The notes below the pieces were generated by a model. The model was not told where the DNA came from. It ran no database searches and saw only the letters and a list, made by a program, of their open reading frames with translations. From Burkholderia diffusa (GTDB lineage: Bacteria > Pseudomonadota > Gammaproteobacteria > Burkholderiales > Burkholderiaceae): a DNA stretch of 64,000 nt. Numbering within the stretch: the first letter of the stretch is position 1; the number at the start of each line of letters is the position of its first letter. The DNA is taken from NCBI RefSeq assembly GCF_001718315.1, contig NZ_CP013363.1, positions 124,001 through 188,000 on the forward strand. Direction: 5' to 3'. The position numbers and the translations under genes were made by a program. Below are positions 26,612 through 34,762 of the stretch, piece after piece.

Positions 26612-26830
26612 GCGGGTGGTTGCCTTCACGAGTGTGTGGAAGAGGAATCTACGCGACCGCCTCGAGCGGGCTGGCTCGACGACCGTATCCGGCCGGTTTC
26701 GATGCGGGATCGCCTGCTACAACGGCATGGATGCGGGAAACTTTAGAAAGTGATCTGACGAGCGCGGCCGGCCGGTGCGCTCGCGCGCACGTGATGGCCT
26801 GATCGCATTTCGCCGGTTGTACACGTTTCG

Positions 26831-26850
26831 TCATTTAGCTAATATTCAAA
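26831..26850. promoter_or_regulatory. Candidate ArsR-type operator
   Basis: The palindrome TTAGCTAA (26835-26842) lies in an AT-rich stretch, ATTTAGCTAATATT, about 30 bases before the ArsR-type regulator start. This is the kind of site at which ArsR/SmtB proteins repress their own operons. Confidence 0.5.
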
Positions 26851-26871
26851 ACGTCAAACGAGGCCGAACCC

Positions 26872-27171
26872 ATGGACGACGTCACCCGCATCAGCGCACT
26901 GGCCAATGAAAGCCGTCTGGCCGTGATGCGCTGGCTCAAGCAGCCGCGCAAGCATTTTCCGCCGCAGCCGCATGGCGACTTCGACGAACTCGGCGTGTGC
27001 TGCACGTACATCACCGAGAAGCTCGGCATCGCGCCGGCGACGACCACGCGCCACATGCGCATCCTCGCGGATGCCGGACTCGTGCGAGCGACGCGCGTCG
27101 GCAAGTTCACGTACTACAAGCGGATCGACGATGCGCTGCATCAGTTGGGCCGCGATCTCCTGCAACTCTGA
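26872..27171 (+). CDS. ArsR-type winged-helix regulator
   Basis: A 99-residue regulator. Winged helix: RISALANESRLAVMRWLKQP, then YITEKLGIAPATTTRHMRIL as the recognition region and the wing VRATRVGKFTYYKRID. It has a Cys-Cys pair (GVCC) before the recognition helices. It lacks the CxC metal site of ArsR itself, so the signal may not be a metal. GAGG precedes the ATG. It is 20 bases before the PLP decarboxylase gene, forming an operon. Confidence 0.88.
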   Translation: MDDVTRISALANESRLAVMRWLKQPRKHFPPQPHGDFDELGVCCTYITEKLGIAPATTTRHMRILADAGLVRATRVGKFTYYKRIDDALHQLGRDLLQL

Positions 27172-27191
27172 TCTTCACAGAGGCAAACGAC

Positions 27192-28544
27192 ATGGATGAA
27201 CTCGCCCTGCTGGCCGACGCCGACCGGCGCGCGCACGCGTATCTCGCAGCGACCGGCGAACGGCGCGCCTACCCCGATGCGGCCGCGCTCGCCGATCTCG
27301 CTGCTTTCGACGAACCGCTGCCCGATACGGGCTACCCGGCCGACGACGTGCTGCGCTTGCTCGACGAGCGCGGCACGCCCGCGACCGTCGCATCGAACGG
27401 CCCGAACTACTTCGGCTTCGTGATCGGCGCGACGCTGCCGGCCGCCGCGGCGGCCGAGCGGCTGATGCTCGCGTGGGACCAGTGCGCGTCGTCGTTCGCG
27501 AACTCGCCGGTGGCCGCGACGATCGAGCGGCAGGCCGCGCGCTGGGTCGCCGACGTGCTCGGGCTGCCCGAAGACAGCGCGGTCGGCTTCGGCACGAGCG
27601 CGACGGCCTGCACGCTGGTCGCGCTGGTCGCCGCGCGGCGTGCACTGCTCGCACGCAAGGGCTGGGACGTCGACGAGGACGGGCTGATCGGCGCGCCCGA
27701 GGTCAAGGTCGTGCTCTCCGAGCTCGCGCACGTCACCGTGAAGAAGGCGCTGCGGGTGCTCGGCTTCGGGATGAAGCGCCTGATCGTCGCGCCGGTCGAC
27801 GCGCACGGCCGCATCGATCCGGCGCAATTGCCGCCGCTCGACGACATGACGATCCTCTGTGTGCAGGCCGGCGAAGTGAACACGGGCGAGTTCGATCCGT
27901 TCGCGACGCTGATTCCGCGCGCGAAGGCCGCCGGCGCATGGGTGCACGTGGATGGCGCGTTCGGGCTGTGGGCGCGCGCGTCGTCGAAGCGCGCGCTGAC
28001 CGACGGCATCGACGGCGCGGACAGCTGGACCACCGATGGCCACAAGTGGCTCAACACGCCGTACGACGGTGCGATGGTGATCTGCCGCGACGCAGCCGCA
28101 CTCGCGACCGCGATGAACAGCGATGCCGTCTACCTGAGCGGTGCGCGGGACGCGCAAAAGAACCTCAACCTCGAGTTCTCGCGGCGGGCGCGCGGCATTC
28201 CGGTGTGGGCCGCGCTGCGCGCGCTCGGTCGCGCCGGCGTGGCGACGCTGGTGGAGCGGCATTGCGCGCAGGCGCAGCGCGTCGCCGACGGCCTGCGCGC
28301 GGCCGGCTACGACGTGCTGAACCGTGTCGTGCTGAACCAGGTGCTTGTGCGCGCCGGCACCGACGACGAGACGATCGCGATCCTTCAGGCCGCGCAGGAT
28401 TCGGGCGACGCATGGTTCGGGCAGACCGTGTGGCAAGGGCGCCCGGCGTTCCGGATCAGCGTGTCGTCGTGGCGCACGGAGGACGAACACATCGATCGCC
28501 TTGTCGCGTTGCTGACGAAGCTGCGCGGCGTGCACGTGGGCTGA
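27192..28544 (+). CDS. PLP-dependent group II decarboxylase-like enzyme
   Basis: Fold-type I PLP enzyme of 450 residues in the glutamate/aromatic amino-acid decarboxylase family. Features: GFVIGATLPAAAAAERLMLA, FGTSATACTLVALVAARRAL (cofactor phosphate), WVHVDGAFGLWAR (Asp binding the pyridine N) and TDGHKWLNTPYD with the Schiff-base Lys. The substrate is not evident; the family also contains lyases and tryptophan/tyrosine decarboxylases. Controlled most likely by the regulator gene 20 bases upstream. Confidence 0.87.
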   Translation: MDELALLADADRRAHAYLAATGERRAYPDAAALADLAAFDEPLPDTGYPADDVLRLLDERGTPATVASNGPNYFGFVIGATLPAAAAAERLMLAWDQCASSFANSPVAATIERQAARWVADVLGLPEDSAVGFGTSATACTLVALVAARRALLARKGWDVDEDGLIGAPEVKVVLSELAHVTVKKALRVLGFGMKRLIVAPVDAHGRIDPAQLPPLDDMTILCVQAGEVNTGEFDPFATLIPRAKAAGAWVHVDGAFGLWARASSKRALTDGIDGADSWTTDGHKWLNTPYDGAMVICRDAAALATAMNSDAVYLSGARDAQKNLNLEFSRRARGIPVWAALRALGRAGVATLVERHCAQAQRVADGLRAAGYDVLNRVVLNQVLVRAGTDDETIAILQAAQDSGDAWFGQTVWQGRPAFRISVSSWRTEDEHIDRLVALLTKLRGVHVG

Positions 28545-28684
28545 GCGACGTCGCCAGGCAGTGGTGGGCGAGCATCATGCCGGTGATCTCGTCCGCGTGA
28601 AAATGTCGGACAATGACGCGGCATGCACGCCGCGCCCGCCTGGGCGGCGCGTTCAACCGCTGCATTGACGCCGACGAGATCCCC

Positions 28685-29152
28685 ATGTCCACGACATCTC
28701 CCCGTGAACTGCTAAAAGCCGCCGACATTGCGAAGATGGAACCGACCCGCGAGGTGCATTCGCTCAATCCAAACGCCGTTCGCCTCAAACGGCAGCTCAG
28801 CGATCTGACCGGCCTCACGCAGATCGGCTGCCACCTGCTCACGCTGATGCCCGGCCACGAGTCGGCCGAGTATCACCGCCACCTGTACGAGGAAGAATGC
28901 GCGTACGTGCTGTCCGGCACCGGCACGGCCACGATCGGCGAACGCGTGTGCGAAATCGGGCCGGGCGATTTTCTCGGCTTTCCGCGCGGCGGCGATGCAC
29001 ACACGTTGCAGAACACCGGCGACGTGCCGCTGGAACTGTTCATTCTTGGCCAGCGCCTCGAACATGACGTGTGCGAATACCCGAGAATCGGCAAGCGGCT
29101 TTACATCGCCGGCGACCTCGAGGATTTCGTCGAGCTGCCGAAACGGCCGTAG
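28685..29152 (+). CDS. Cupin-domain protein
   Basis: A 155-residue single cupin. Motif 1 is PGHESAEYHRHLYEEECAYV (with HxH and Glu) and motif 2 is PGDFLGFPRGGDAHTLQNTG (with His), so the metal site looks complete. Possible sensor, isomerase or dioxygenase; no partner tells which. An upstream in-frame ATG at 28613 gives a poor Arg-rich extension, so 28685 is preferred. Confidence 0.82.
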   Translation: MSTTSPRELLKAADIAKMEPTREVHSLNPNAVRLKRQLSDLTGLTQIGCHLLTLMPGHESAEYHRHLYEEECAYVLSGTGTATIGERVCEIGPGDFLGFPRGGDAHTLQNTGDVPLELFILGQRLEHDVCEYPRIGKRLYIAGDLEDFVELPKRP

Positions 29153-29221
29153 ACGGCACGCATCCGCATCGGCCGTCGTCATGCTTATGATGCGGGAACG
29201 CCACTGACAGGATTCCACGCC

Positions 29222-30043
29222 ATGGACGCGCCGCATCCGCCGATGAATGCCCCCATCTCCGAAACGGAACCTGAAACCCAGACCGTCGCCGAGCCGCGCG
29301 CGTCGCGCGTGCAGCGGCCCGTTGCGCTCGTCACCGGATCGACGTCGGGGATCGGCGCGGCCATTGCACGACGCCTGGCGGCGGACGGTTATGCGGTGAT
29401 CCTGCATTCGCGCAGCTCCGCCGAAACCGGTCGCGCGATGGCGCGCGAACTCGGCGCGGCCTACGTGCAGGCGGATCTCGCCGACGATGCGCAGCGCGTG
29501 CGGCTGATCCGCGATGCGCTCGCGGTGCACGGCCGCCTCGACGTGCTGGTGAACAACGCGGGCGTGAGCCGCGTGATTCCGCATGACGATCTCGCGGCGG
29601 CCACGCCCGACGTGTGGCGCGAGATGTACGAGATCAACGTGATCGCGCCGTTCCGGCTCGTTGCCGAAGCGCAGCCCGCGCTGCTCGAAGCAGCATCGGG
29701 CGGGCGCGCCGGTTGCGTGATCAACGTCAGCTCGCATGCGGGCGTGCGGCCGAAGGGCGCATCGATTCCGTACGCGGCGGCGAAGGCCGCGCTCAATCAC
29801 ACGACGCGCTTGCTGGCGCGCACGCTCGCGCCGGCGATTCGCGTCAATGCGGTGGCGCCGGGGCTCGTCGATACGCCGCTGACCGCCGACTGGACCGACG
29901 CGCGGCGGCTCTGGCGCGAGCGCGCGCCGATGCGCCGCGCGGCGACGCCGGACGACGTCGCGCAGACGGTTGCGATGCTCGTCGCATCCGATTACGTGAC
30001 GGGTGAGATCGTGATGCTCGACGGCGGATTGAACCTGACCTGA
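29222..30043 (+). CDS. Short-chain dehydrogenase/reductase
   Basis: A classical SDR of 273 residues. TGSTSGIGAAIA is the NAD(P)-binding motif (residues about 39-50), NNAG follows, the catalytic Ser is in VINVSSHAG and the YxxxK motif is PYAAAKAAL. The C-terminal YVTGEIVMLDGGLNLT is typical of FabG-like reductases. The first 30 residues are an unusual Pro/Glu-rich extension; ATG at 29243 would remove part of it. Confidence 0.9.
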   Translation: MDAPHPPMNAPISETEPETQTVAEPRASRVQRPVALVTGSTSGIGAAIARRLAADGYAVILHSRSSAETGRAMARELGAAYVQADLADDAQRVRLIRDALAVHGRLDVLVNNAGVSRVIPHDDLAAATPDVWREMYEINVIAPFRLVAEAQPALLEAASGGRAGCVINVSSHAGVRPKGASIPYAAAKAALNHTTRLLARTLAPAIRVNAVAPGLVDTPLTADWTDARRLWRERAPMRRAATPDDVAQTVAMLVASDYVTGEIVMLDGGLNLT

Positions 30044-30083
30044 CCGCGGATACGTGATGCGGTCGGCGCGGCGGCCTCGTACC

Positions 30084-30098
30084 GGCGGCGAAGCCGCC
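30084..30098. terminator. Short hairpin between convergent genes
   Basis: GGCGGC (30084-30089) and GCCGCC (30093-30098) with loop GAA lie between the ends of the SDR and surE genes. No T-run follows in either direction. Confidence 0.3.
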
Positions 30099-30128
30099 TG
30101 CCGGTCTCGCCGATCACCGGCCGCGCGA

Positions 30129-30908
30129 TCAGCCGAGGTTCGACCGCAGCCGCGCGAGCGCGTGGTCGTGCGTGCGTTCGAACTTCAGCGGCGTGACCGC
30201 GATATAGCCTTCGCCAAGCGCGATCGTTTCCGAATCGGCATCGTCGTCGCGCGGCGCGCGCGCCAGCTTAAGCCAGTGATAGTCGATCTCGCGCGGATCG
30301 CGCCCCGACACGATTTCGACGCCCTGCAACGTGCCGGCGCCCTGGTTCGTCGCCTTCAGGCCGCGCACGTCGTCGGCCGGCCGCGCCGGGAAATTCACGT
30401 TGAGACATGCATCGCTGTCCCAGCCGGCCGCGATCAGCCGCCGAATCACGTCCGGCGCATGCGTGCGCGCCGTATGCCACGGCACCGCGTTGCGGTCGAT
30501 GAAGGCCTGGCTCAGCGCGATCGCCGGCACGCCGACCAGCATGCTCGTCATCGCGGCGCCGACCGTGCCGGAGAACACCGTTTCGGTGCCGAGGTTCGCG
30601 CCGCGATTCACGCCGGACAGCACGACGTCGGGCCGTGCATCCTTCATCAGGTGACTGACCGCGGTCGCGACGCAATCGCCCGGCGTGCCGCGCACGGCGA
30701 AGCGGCGCTCGCCCTTGCGATGCACGCGCAGCGGTTCGTGCAGGCTCAGCGAATGCGACGTGCCGCTCTGGTCTTCCGCCGGCGCGACGATCCACACTTC
30801 GCGCGCCAGTTGCGTGGCGACCTGTTCGAGCACTTCAAGGCCGGGGGCGTCGAATCCGTCGTCGTTGGTGAGCAGGACGCGGTCGAACAGCGGGCGGGTT
30901 TCTGACAT
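30129..30908 (-). CDS. surE: 5'/3'-nucleotidase SurE family
   Basis: A 259-residue SurE phosphatase acting on nucleoside monophosphates. LLTNDDGFDAPGL near residue 12 holds the two metal Asp, the Ser/Asn region is EDQSGTSHSLS, and SGVNRGANLG near 97 completes the site. GAGGA precedes the ATG. Burkholderia usually has surE beside pcm/nlpD; this copy stands alone next to azlDC, so it may be a second paralogue. Confidence 0.92.
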   Translation of the reverse strand: MSETRPLFDRVLLTNDDGFDAPGLEVLEQVATQLAREVWIVAPAEDQSGTSHSLSLHEPLRVHRKGERRFAVRGTPGDCVATAVSHLMKDARPDVVLSGVNRGANLGTETVFSGTVGAAMTSMLVGVPAIALSQAFIDRNAVPWHTARTHAPDVIRRLIAAGWDSDACLNVNFPARPADDVRGLKATNQGAGTLQGVEIVSGRDPREIDYHWLKLARAPRDDDADSETIALGEGYIAVTPLKFERTHDHALARLRSNLG

Positions 30909-31024
30909 CGGGACGATCCTCGCAGATAGGCAATGAGGGAAAGGACAGCGCGGGTACCCGCAAGGCTAGCATCCGGTCGCGACGCGTGTCGCGTCGTGCA
31001 GCGCCGCACCTGCGCGCGAATGCG

Positions 31025-31047
31025 AAAACGGGCGCATGATGCGCCCG
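31025..31047 (-). terminator. Rho-independent terminator of azlCD
   Basis: CGGGCGCAT (31029-31037) and ATGCGCCCG (31039-31047) form the stem. On the minus strand TTTT (31028-31025) follows. It lies 63 bases past the azlD stop. Confidence 0.7.
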
Positions 31048-31109
31048 CTCTCTCCGGCTCGACGTGCTGCCCGCATCGCGGGTCGGAACCGCGCGGCCCG
31101 CGTGCCCGA

Positions 31110-31412
31110 TTACCCGAGCAGATACCGCAGCAATCCGGCCGACACGACGCCGACGATGACGGTCGGCAGGATCGACAGGCGGGTCGCCGCGGCCAGCGTG
31201 ACGGCGAGCGCGAGCAGATCGGCCGGGCGCGTCGACACGAAGGCCGGCGCGATCACCGAGATCAGCACGCAGCCGGGCACGTTCTCCATCACCGATGCCA
31301 TCCGCGGGCTCAGCGTGCGGTTGCGCAGCAGCACGTAGCCGAGCACGCGCGACAGGTAGGTCGTCGACGCCATCAGCACGATGGTCGCGACCGTCGCGAA
31401 ATCAGGCAGCAT
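31110..31412 (-). CDS. azlD: AzlD-type branched-chain amino acid export subunit
   Basis: A 100-residue membrane protein with about three to four hydrophobic helices (TVATIVLMASTTYLSRVLGY; VPGCVLISVIAPAFV; LALAVTLAAATRLSILPTVI), the AzlD pattern. Together with AzlC it forms an exporter of branched-chain amino acids in known systems. Its start overlaps the azlC end by 11 bases. Confidence 0.88.
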   Translation of the reverse strand: MLPDFATVATIVLMASTTYLSRVLGYVLLRNRTLSPRMASVMENVPGCVLISVIAPAFVSTRPADLLALAVTLAAATRLSILPTVIVGVVSAGLLRYLLG

Positions 31413-32139
31413 CGCGCGGCTCCCACAGCAGCGCGGCGATCAGGCCCGCGCACGCACCGGCCGGAACGTACCACGCGCCGGGCACGGCCAGGTGCGTGGC
31501 GGCCGCGACGACCAGGCTCACGAACCACGGCCGGCTCGCGCGCATGCCTTTCCACATCCCGCGCAGGAGCACCAGAAACACGGCCGTGAACGCCATGTCG
31601 AAGCCGTACTGCTCGACGTTGCCGATCGTCGGGCCGACCGCCGCGCCGAGCGTCGTCATCGAGATCCACGTCAGGTACAGCCCCACGCATATGCCCGCGT
31701 AATAGGGGACGCTGATGTGCGTGGCCGAGCGCGAGCGCGCGTCGGCGAGCGACATCGCCCAGCTTTCGTCGCACATGAAGAACAGCGCGGCGAACGCGCG
31801 GCGGCGCGGCAGGCGCCGGATGTAGGGCGCGAACGCCGCGCCCATCAGGATGTGGCGCGAATTCACGAGGAACGACATCGCGACGATCAGCGCGATGTGC
31901 GGCGGCGACGTCCACAAATGGATCGCCGCGAATTCCGAGCCGCCGCCGAAGTTCAGGCCCGTCATCATCGGCACCTCGAACAGGCTCAGCCCTTTTTGCG
32001 CGGCCTGCGCGCCGAGCACCAGCGCGAACGGCACGAAACCCAGCATGACGGGCAGCGCCACGCGCAATCCGCGGCCCATCTCTGCGACATAGGCGGGCTT
32101 GTCGCGAAGCCCGGACGACGTTGAAACGCTACTGCTCAT
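31402..32139 (-). CDS. azlC: AzlC-type branched-chain amino acid export subunit
   Basis: A 245-residue membrane protein. LPVMLGFVPFALVLGAQAAQ is the family signature, and FGGGSEFAAIHLW and MSFLVNSRHILMGAAFAPY follow. AAGGAGGAG just before ATG at 32139 fixes the start. It overlaps azlD and is divergent from an Lrp-type regulator, the classical azl arrangement in which the Lrp protein controls export. Confidence 0.93.
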   Translation of the reverse strand: MSSSVSTSSGLRDKPAYVAEMGRGLRVALPVMLGFVPFALVLGAQAAQKGLSLFEVPMMTGLNFGGGSEFAAIHLWTSPPHIALIVAMSFLVNSRHILMGAAFAPYIRRLPRRRAFAALFFMCDESWAMSLADARSRSATHISVPYYAGICVGLYLTWISMTTLGAAVGPTIGNVEQYGFDMAFTAVFLVLLRGMWKGMRASRPWFVSLVVAAATHLAVPGAWYVPAGACAGLIAALLWEPRDAA

Positions 32140-32205
32140 TACTCCTCCTTCGGGGGAGGGGGATTGTCTGCTTTTTTGACTCGAATCGGGTTGCGTTGCC
32201 GATCG

Positions 32206-32221
32206 AAATTCATAAGAATTT
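32206..32221. promoter_or_regulatory. Inverted repeat, candidate Lrp operator
   Basis: AAATTC-ATAA-GAATTT is a perfect 6-bp-arm dyad in the AT-rich gap between divergent azlC and lrp-like genes. Its size and AT centre suit an Lrp-family site. Confidence 0.55.
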
Positions 32222-32259
32222 GGCATTGAGCGCGTGATTTGCGATTTTTTTGGAATTTG

Positions 32260-32724
32260 ATGCCAATGAAGCTTGATGCTATCGACCGACGGATCCTGAG
32301 CGCGCTGCAACGCGACGGCCGCATGCAGAACGTGGAACTCGCGCACGAGGTCGGGCTGTCGCCGTCGCCGTGCCTGCGGCGCGTGCGGCTGCTCGAGGAG
32401 GCGGGCGTAATCGAGAAATACGTGGCCGTGCTGAACCCGGCGAAGGTCGGCAAGGGTCTGACGATCTTCACGCGCGTGTGGCTGAAGGGGCAGGACGCCG
32501 AATCCGTGAACCGCTTCGCCGAGGCGGTCCAGCAGATGCCGGAAGTGGTCGAATGCCATCTGATGGCCGGCGACTGCGATTTCCTGCTGCGCGTGGTCGC
32601 GGCCGACATCGACGACTACCGGCGCTTCCAGATGGAATACCTGACGCGCATCCCGGGCGTGCTGAGCGTGAAGACCGACATTCCGATGCAGAAGATCAAG
32701 CTCACGTCGGCGCTGCCGACGTAA
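32260..32724 (+). CDS. Lrp/AsnC-family regulator, probable AzlB-type
   Basis: A 154-residue Lrp protein: helix-turn-helix LDAIDRRILSALQRDGRMQN then VGLSPSPCLRRVRLLEEAGV, and an AsnC effector domain (CHLMAGDCDFLLRVVAADID). Divergent from azlCD by 120 bases, so it very likely senses amino acids and controls the exporter. ATG at 32260 or 32266 are both possible; the first is used. Confidence 0.92.
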   Translation: MPMKLDAIDRRILSALQRDGRMQNVELAHEVGLSPSPCLRRVRLLEEAGVIEKYVAVLNPAKVGKGLTIFTRVWLKGQDAESVNRFAEAVQQMPEVVECHLMAGDCDFLLRVVAADIDDYRRFQMEYLTRIPGVLSVKTDIPMQKIKLTSALPT

Positions 32725-32943
32725 CGCGGCACGGGCGCGTGACGACGATTCGGCGAATCGTCACCGGCCGGTGACATTTGGCCGATACACTGGGAGGACG
32801 AGCCGCTTCGCCACGCACCGGCTGCGTCACGGTGCGATTTCGATGCGCAAGCAACTAACGGTCAACCGCGACGGGATCCATGAATACGCGCGCTGCGCGC
32901 AATGCGATCCGCCGCGCGGTGCGTCATTCTTGTCGAGCCATTC

Positions 32944-33513
32944 ATGCAGCCATTCAACAATCCGTGGAATTCGCTGGAAATCGTCAAGCTCGTGCTCGGC
33001 GTGCTGACGCCGTTGTCGGTCGCGTGTCTCGGCTGGCTCGTCGCGCGCCGGCTGAAGCGGCTCGAGCTCGTGCAGTGGACCAACCAGCGGCTGATCGAGA
33101 AGCGGCTCACGCTGTACGACACGGTCGCGCCGCAGCTCAATGCGCTGCTGTGCTTCTACACGTGGATCGGCTACTGGAAGGACATCTCGCCGGACGACGT
33201 GATCCGCGCGAAGCGCGAACTCGATCGCACGTTCCACATCTACCGCTACCTGTTCGACGACGACGTGTACGACGCGTATCACACGTTCATCCACGCGTTG
33301 TTCGAGATGCATACGGGGCCGGGGCGCGACGCGCGGATTCGTTCGCTGATCCAGGCCCCGGACGGCGACCGCAGCGTGCACGGCACGTACGAGTGGAAGG
33401 CCGCGTGGTCCGAGCGGTTTTCGACTGCGAACGTGACGGACAAGGCCGAGGTGGTGCGGCACTACACGCAGCTGATGGAGCGGCTGCGCGTGGCGCTCGG
33501 CGCGAATCGCTGA
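32944..33513 (+). CDS. Hypothetical protein with one N-terminal membrane helix
   Basis: A 189-residue protein, not recognised. One transmembrane segment near residues 10-30 (VKLVLGVLTPLSVACLGWLV) is followed by a basic stop (ARRLKRLE) and a cytoplasmic helical domain rich in Tyr/Trp/Asp (LLCFYTWIGYWKDISPDDVI; FHIYRYLFDDDVYDAYHTFI). ATG at 32902 would add 14 residues; 32944 is preferred for the membrane-anchor topology. Confidence 0.7.
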   Translation: MQPFNNPWNSLEIVKLVLGVLTPLSVACLGWLVARRLKRLELVQWTNQRLIEKRLTLYDTVAPQLNALLCFYTWIGYWKDISPDDVIRAKRELDRTFHIYRYLFDDDVYDAYHTFIHALFEMHTGPGRDARIRSLIQAPDGDRSVHGTYEWKAAWSERFSTANVTDKAEVVRHYTQLMERLRVALGANR

Positions 33514-33717
33514 CGTGTGCGGATGCGCGCCGATAGTCGATTTGCTAGCGGGCGATGCGCATTGATCCCGACATGCACGCAGCGGATGCGCGATGCGCGT
33601 CGCGGCTGACATGCTCGCGGCGATGTTCATTCACGTAAAGTTCGCCGGCTGATCGACATGGGTTTCGATCGCGCGTCGCGCCGGCCGTGCACACGACGGG
33701 TGACCAGGAACGACGCA

Positions 33718-34005
33718 TCAAGCGAGCGAGATCACGAGTTTCTTGCCGCAAGCTGCCGCGTACTTGCGCAGCGTATCGATGGATGGTGAATGCTGGCCCG
33801 TCGCGAGCGCGCGCTCGAGTCGCGTCACCGCCGGTGCTTGCGTGCCCATGCGCTCGGCTACGTCGGCTTGCGACAGGCCGGCGTCTCGCCGGGCAGCCAG
33901 CATCATGTCGAGCAGTGCGAGTTCTTCGCGGTTCAGTCGCTCGTATTCGGCGTGCACCTCGGGGTCAGACAAGGCACGCTCGCGTAGCGCCTTATACGTT
34001 GCCAT
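33718..34005 (-). CDS. higA: HigA-type antitoxin (XRE helix-turn-helix)
   Basis: A 95-residue protein with a Cro/C1-type helix-turn-helix near residues 38-75 (ARRDAGLSQADVAERMGTQA, VTRLERAL) and a short C-terminal tail. Its start overlaps the end of the toxin gene by 14 bases, as in toxin-first HigBA modules. It probably neutralises HigB and represses the operon through the dyad at 34336-34349. Confidence 0.9.
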   Translation of the reverse strand: MATYKALRERALSDPEVHAEYERLNREELALLDMMLAARRDAGLSQADVAERMGTQAPAVTRLERALATGQHSPSIDTLRKYAAACGKKLVISLA

Positions 34006-34333
34006 CTTGAACCTCCTTGAGTCGTTGGCGTGCGATTTTCAGTTCCTTCCGGGGCGTCTTTTGCGTCTTCTTCACGAAACAATGCAGCATGACGATACGC
34101 CGGTCGACGATCGCGCAGTAGAACACCCTGGCGATGCCTTCGGCGCCCTTCAGTCGCATTTCGTACAGCCCGTTTCCCATCGACAAGGTGTGCGGCTCGC
34201 CGAGATTCGGGCCGTACTGTTCCATGCGATCGGCGAGCGCAAAAAAACGAGCACACAGCGTTGTCGGCAACGCGATGACGGCTGTTTCCACGCGTGCATT
34301 GAAGAAATGAATTTCGTATCCGTTAGCCGGCAT
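33992..34333 (-). CDS. higB: HigB-type toxin (Gp49-like, RelE superfamily)
   Basis: A 113-residue RelE/Gp49-like toxin. IARVFYCAIVDRRIVMLHCF followed by VKKTQKTPRKELKIARQR is the family hallmark; such toxins cut mRNA at the ribosome. ATG at 34333 is taken because it gives the family length and the AT-rich operator lies just upstream. Lower GC than surrounding genes suggests transfer. Confidence 0.92.
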   Translation of the reverse strand: MPANGYEIHFFNARVETAVIALPTTLCARFFALADRMEQYGPNLGEPHTLSMGNGLYEMRLKGAEGIARVFYCAIVDRRIVMLHCFVKKTQKTPRKELKIARQRLKEVQDGNV

Positions 34334-34335
34334 AG

Positions 34336-34349
34336 TAACAAATATGTTA
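34336..34349. promoter_or_regulatory. Candidate HigA operator
   Basis: TAACA-AATA-TGTTA is a perfect 5-bp-arm dyad that begins 2 bases upstream of the higB start on the minus strand, in an AT-rich patch. This matches autoregulation by antitoxin binding over the promoter/leader. Confidence 0.6.
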
Positions 34350-34762
34350 TATCGATGCAAATGCGTAGTTGGACCGCGACGGTGGACGCGGTCGGACGTT
34401 CGGTTCGTCGAAGCGTCGTTACGTCTGCGGTGGATTGCGATCAGGAAGGCGGCGTCCGACGGGCATCGGGCGATCTGAATCGGGCAACGTGCGCGATTCG
34501 GTGTCGGCGCGGGGAGCGCAGGTCGGAAGCGCCGGCGTGGAGAGGTGGAATACGGAAGTCTCCCCGTGCCGAAGCAGCGTGAAAGGGAGGTCAGTTTGGG
34601 TGCGTGCGTGATGCGGGTCAATCGACCGGACGACCGATGTTTCGATGTGGCGCCGCGGCCGATCGCCAACGGATTCGCGCCGTTTCGCCGGGACAACGAA
34701 CGCATGCCGTGCGATCCGGCGTGAACGAACTGGCGCGCGTGTCGATGCGACACCCGCGCCGA
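34350..34762. other. Gene-free stretch next to HigBA
   Basis: About 413 bases without a convincing gene; GC is below the surroundings. Reading frames here are short and rich in Arg/Ser/Gly. It may be leftover DNA from the insertion that brought the toxin-antitoxin pair. Confidence 0.4.

Noticed and set aside
34369..34611. 80-codon plus-strand reading frame next to higB
   Set aside because: Composition is Arg/Ser/Gly-rich with no ribosome-binding site; looks like chance in GC-rich DNA.
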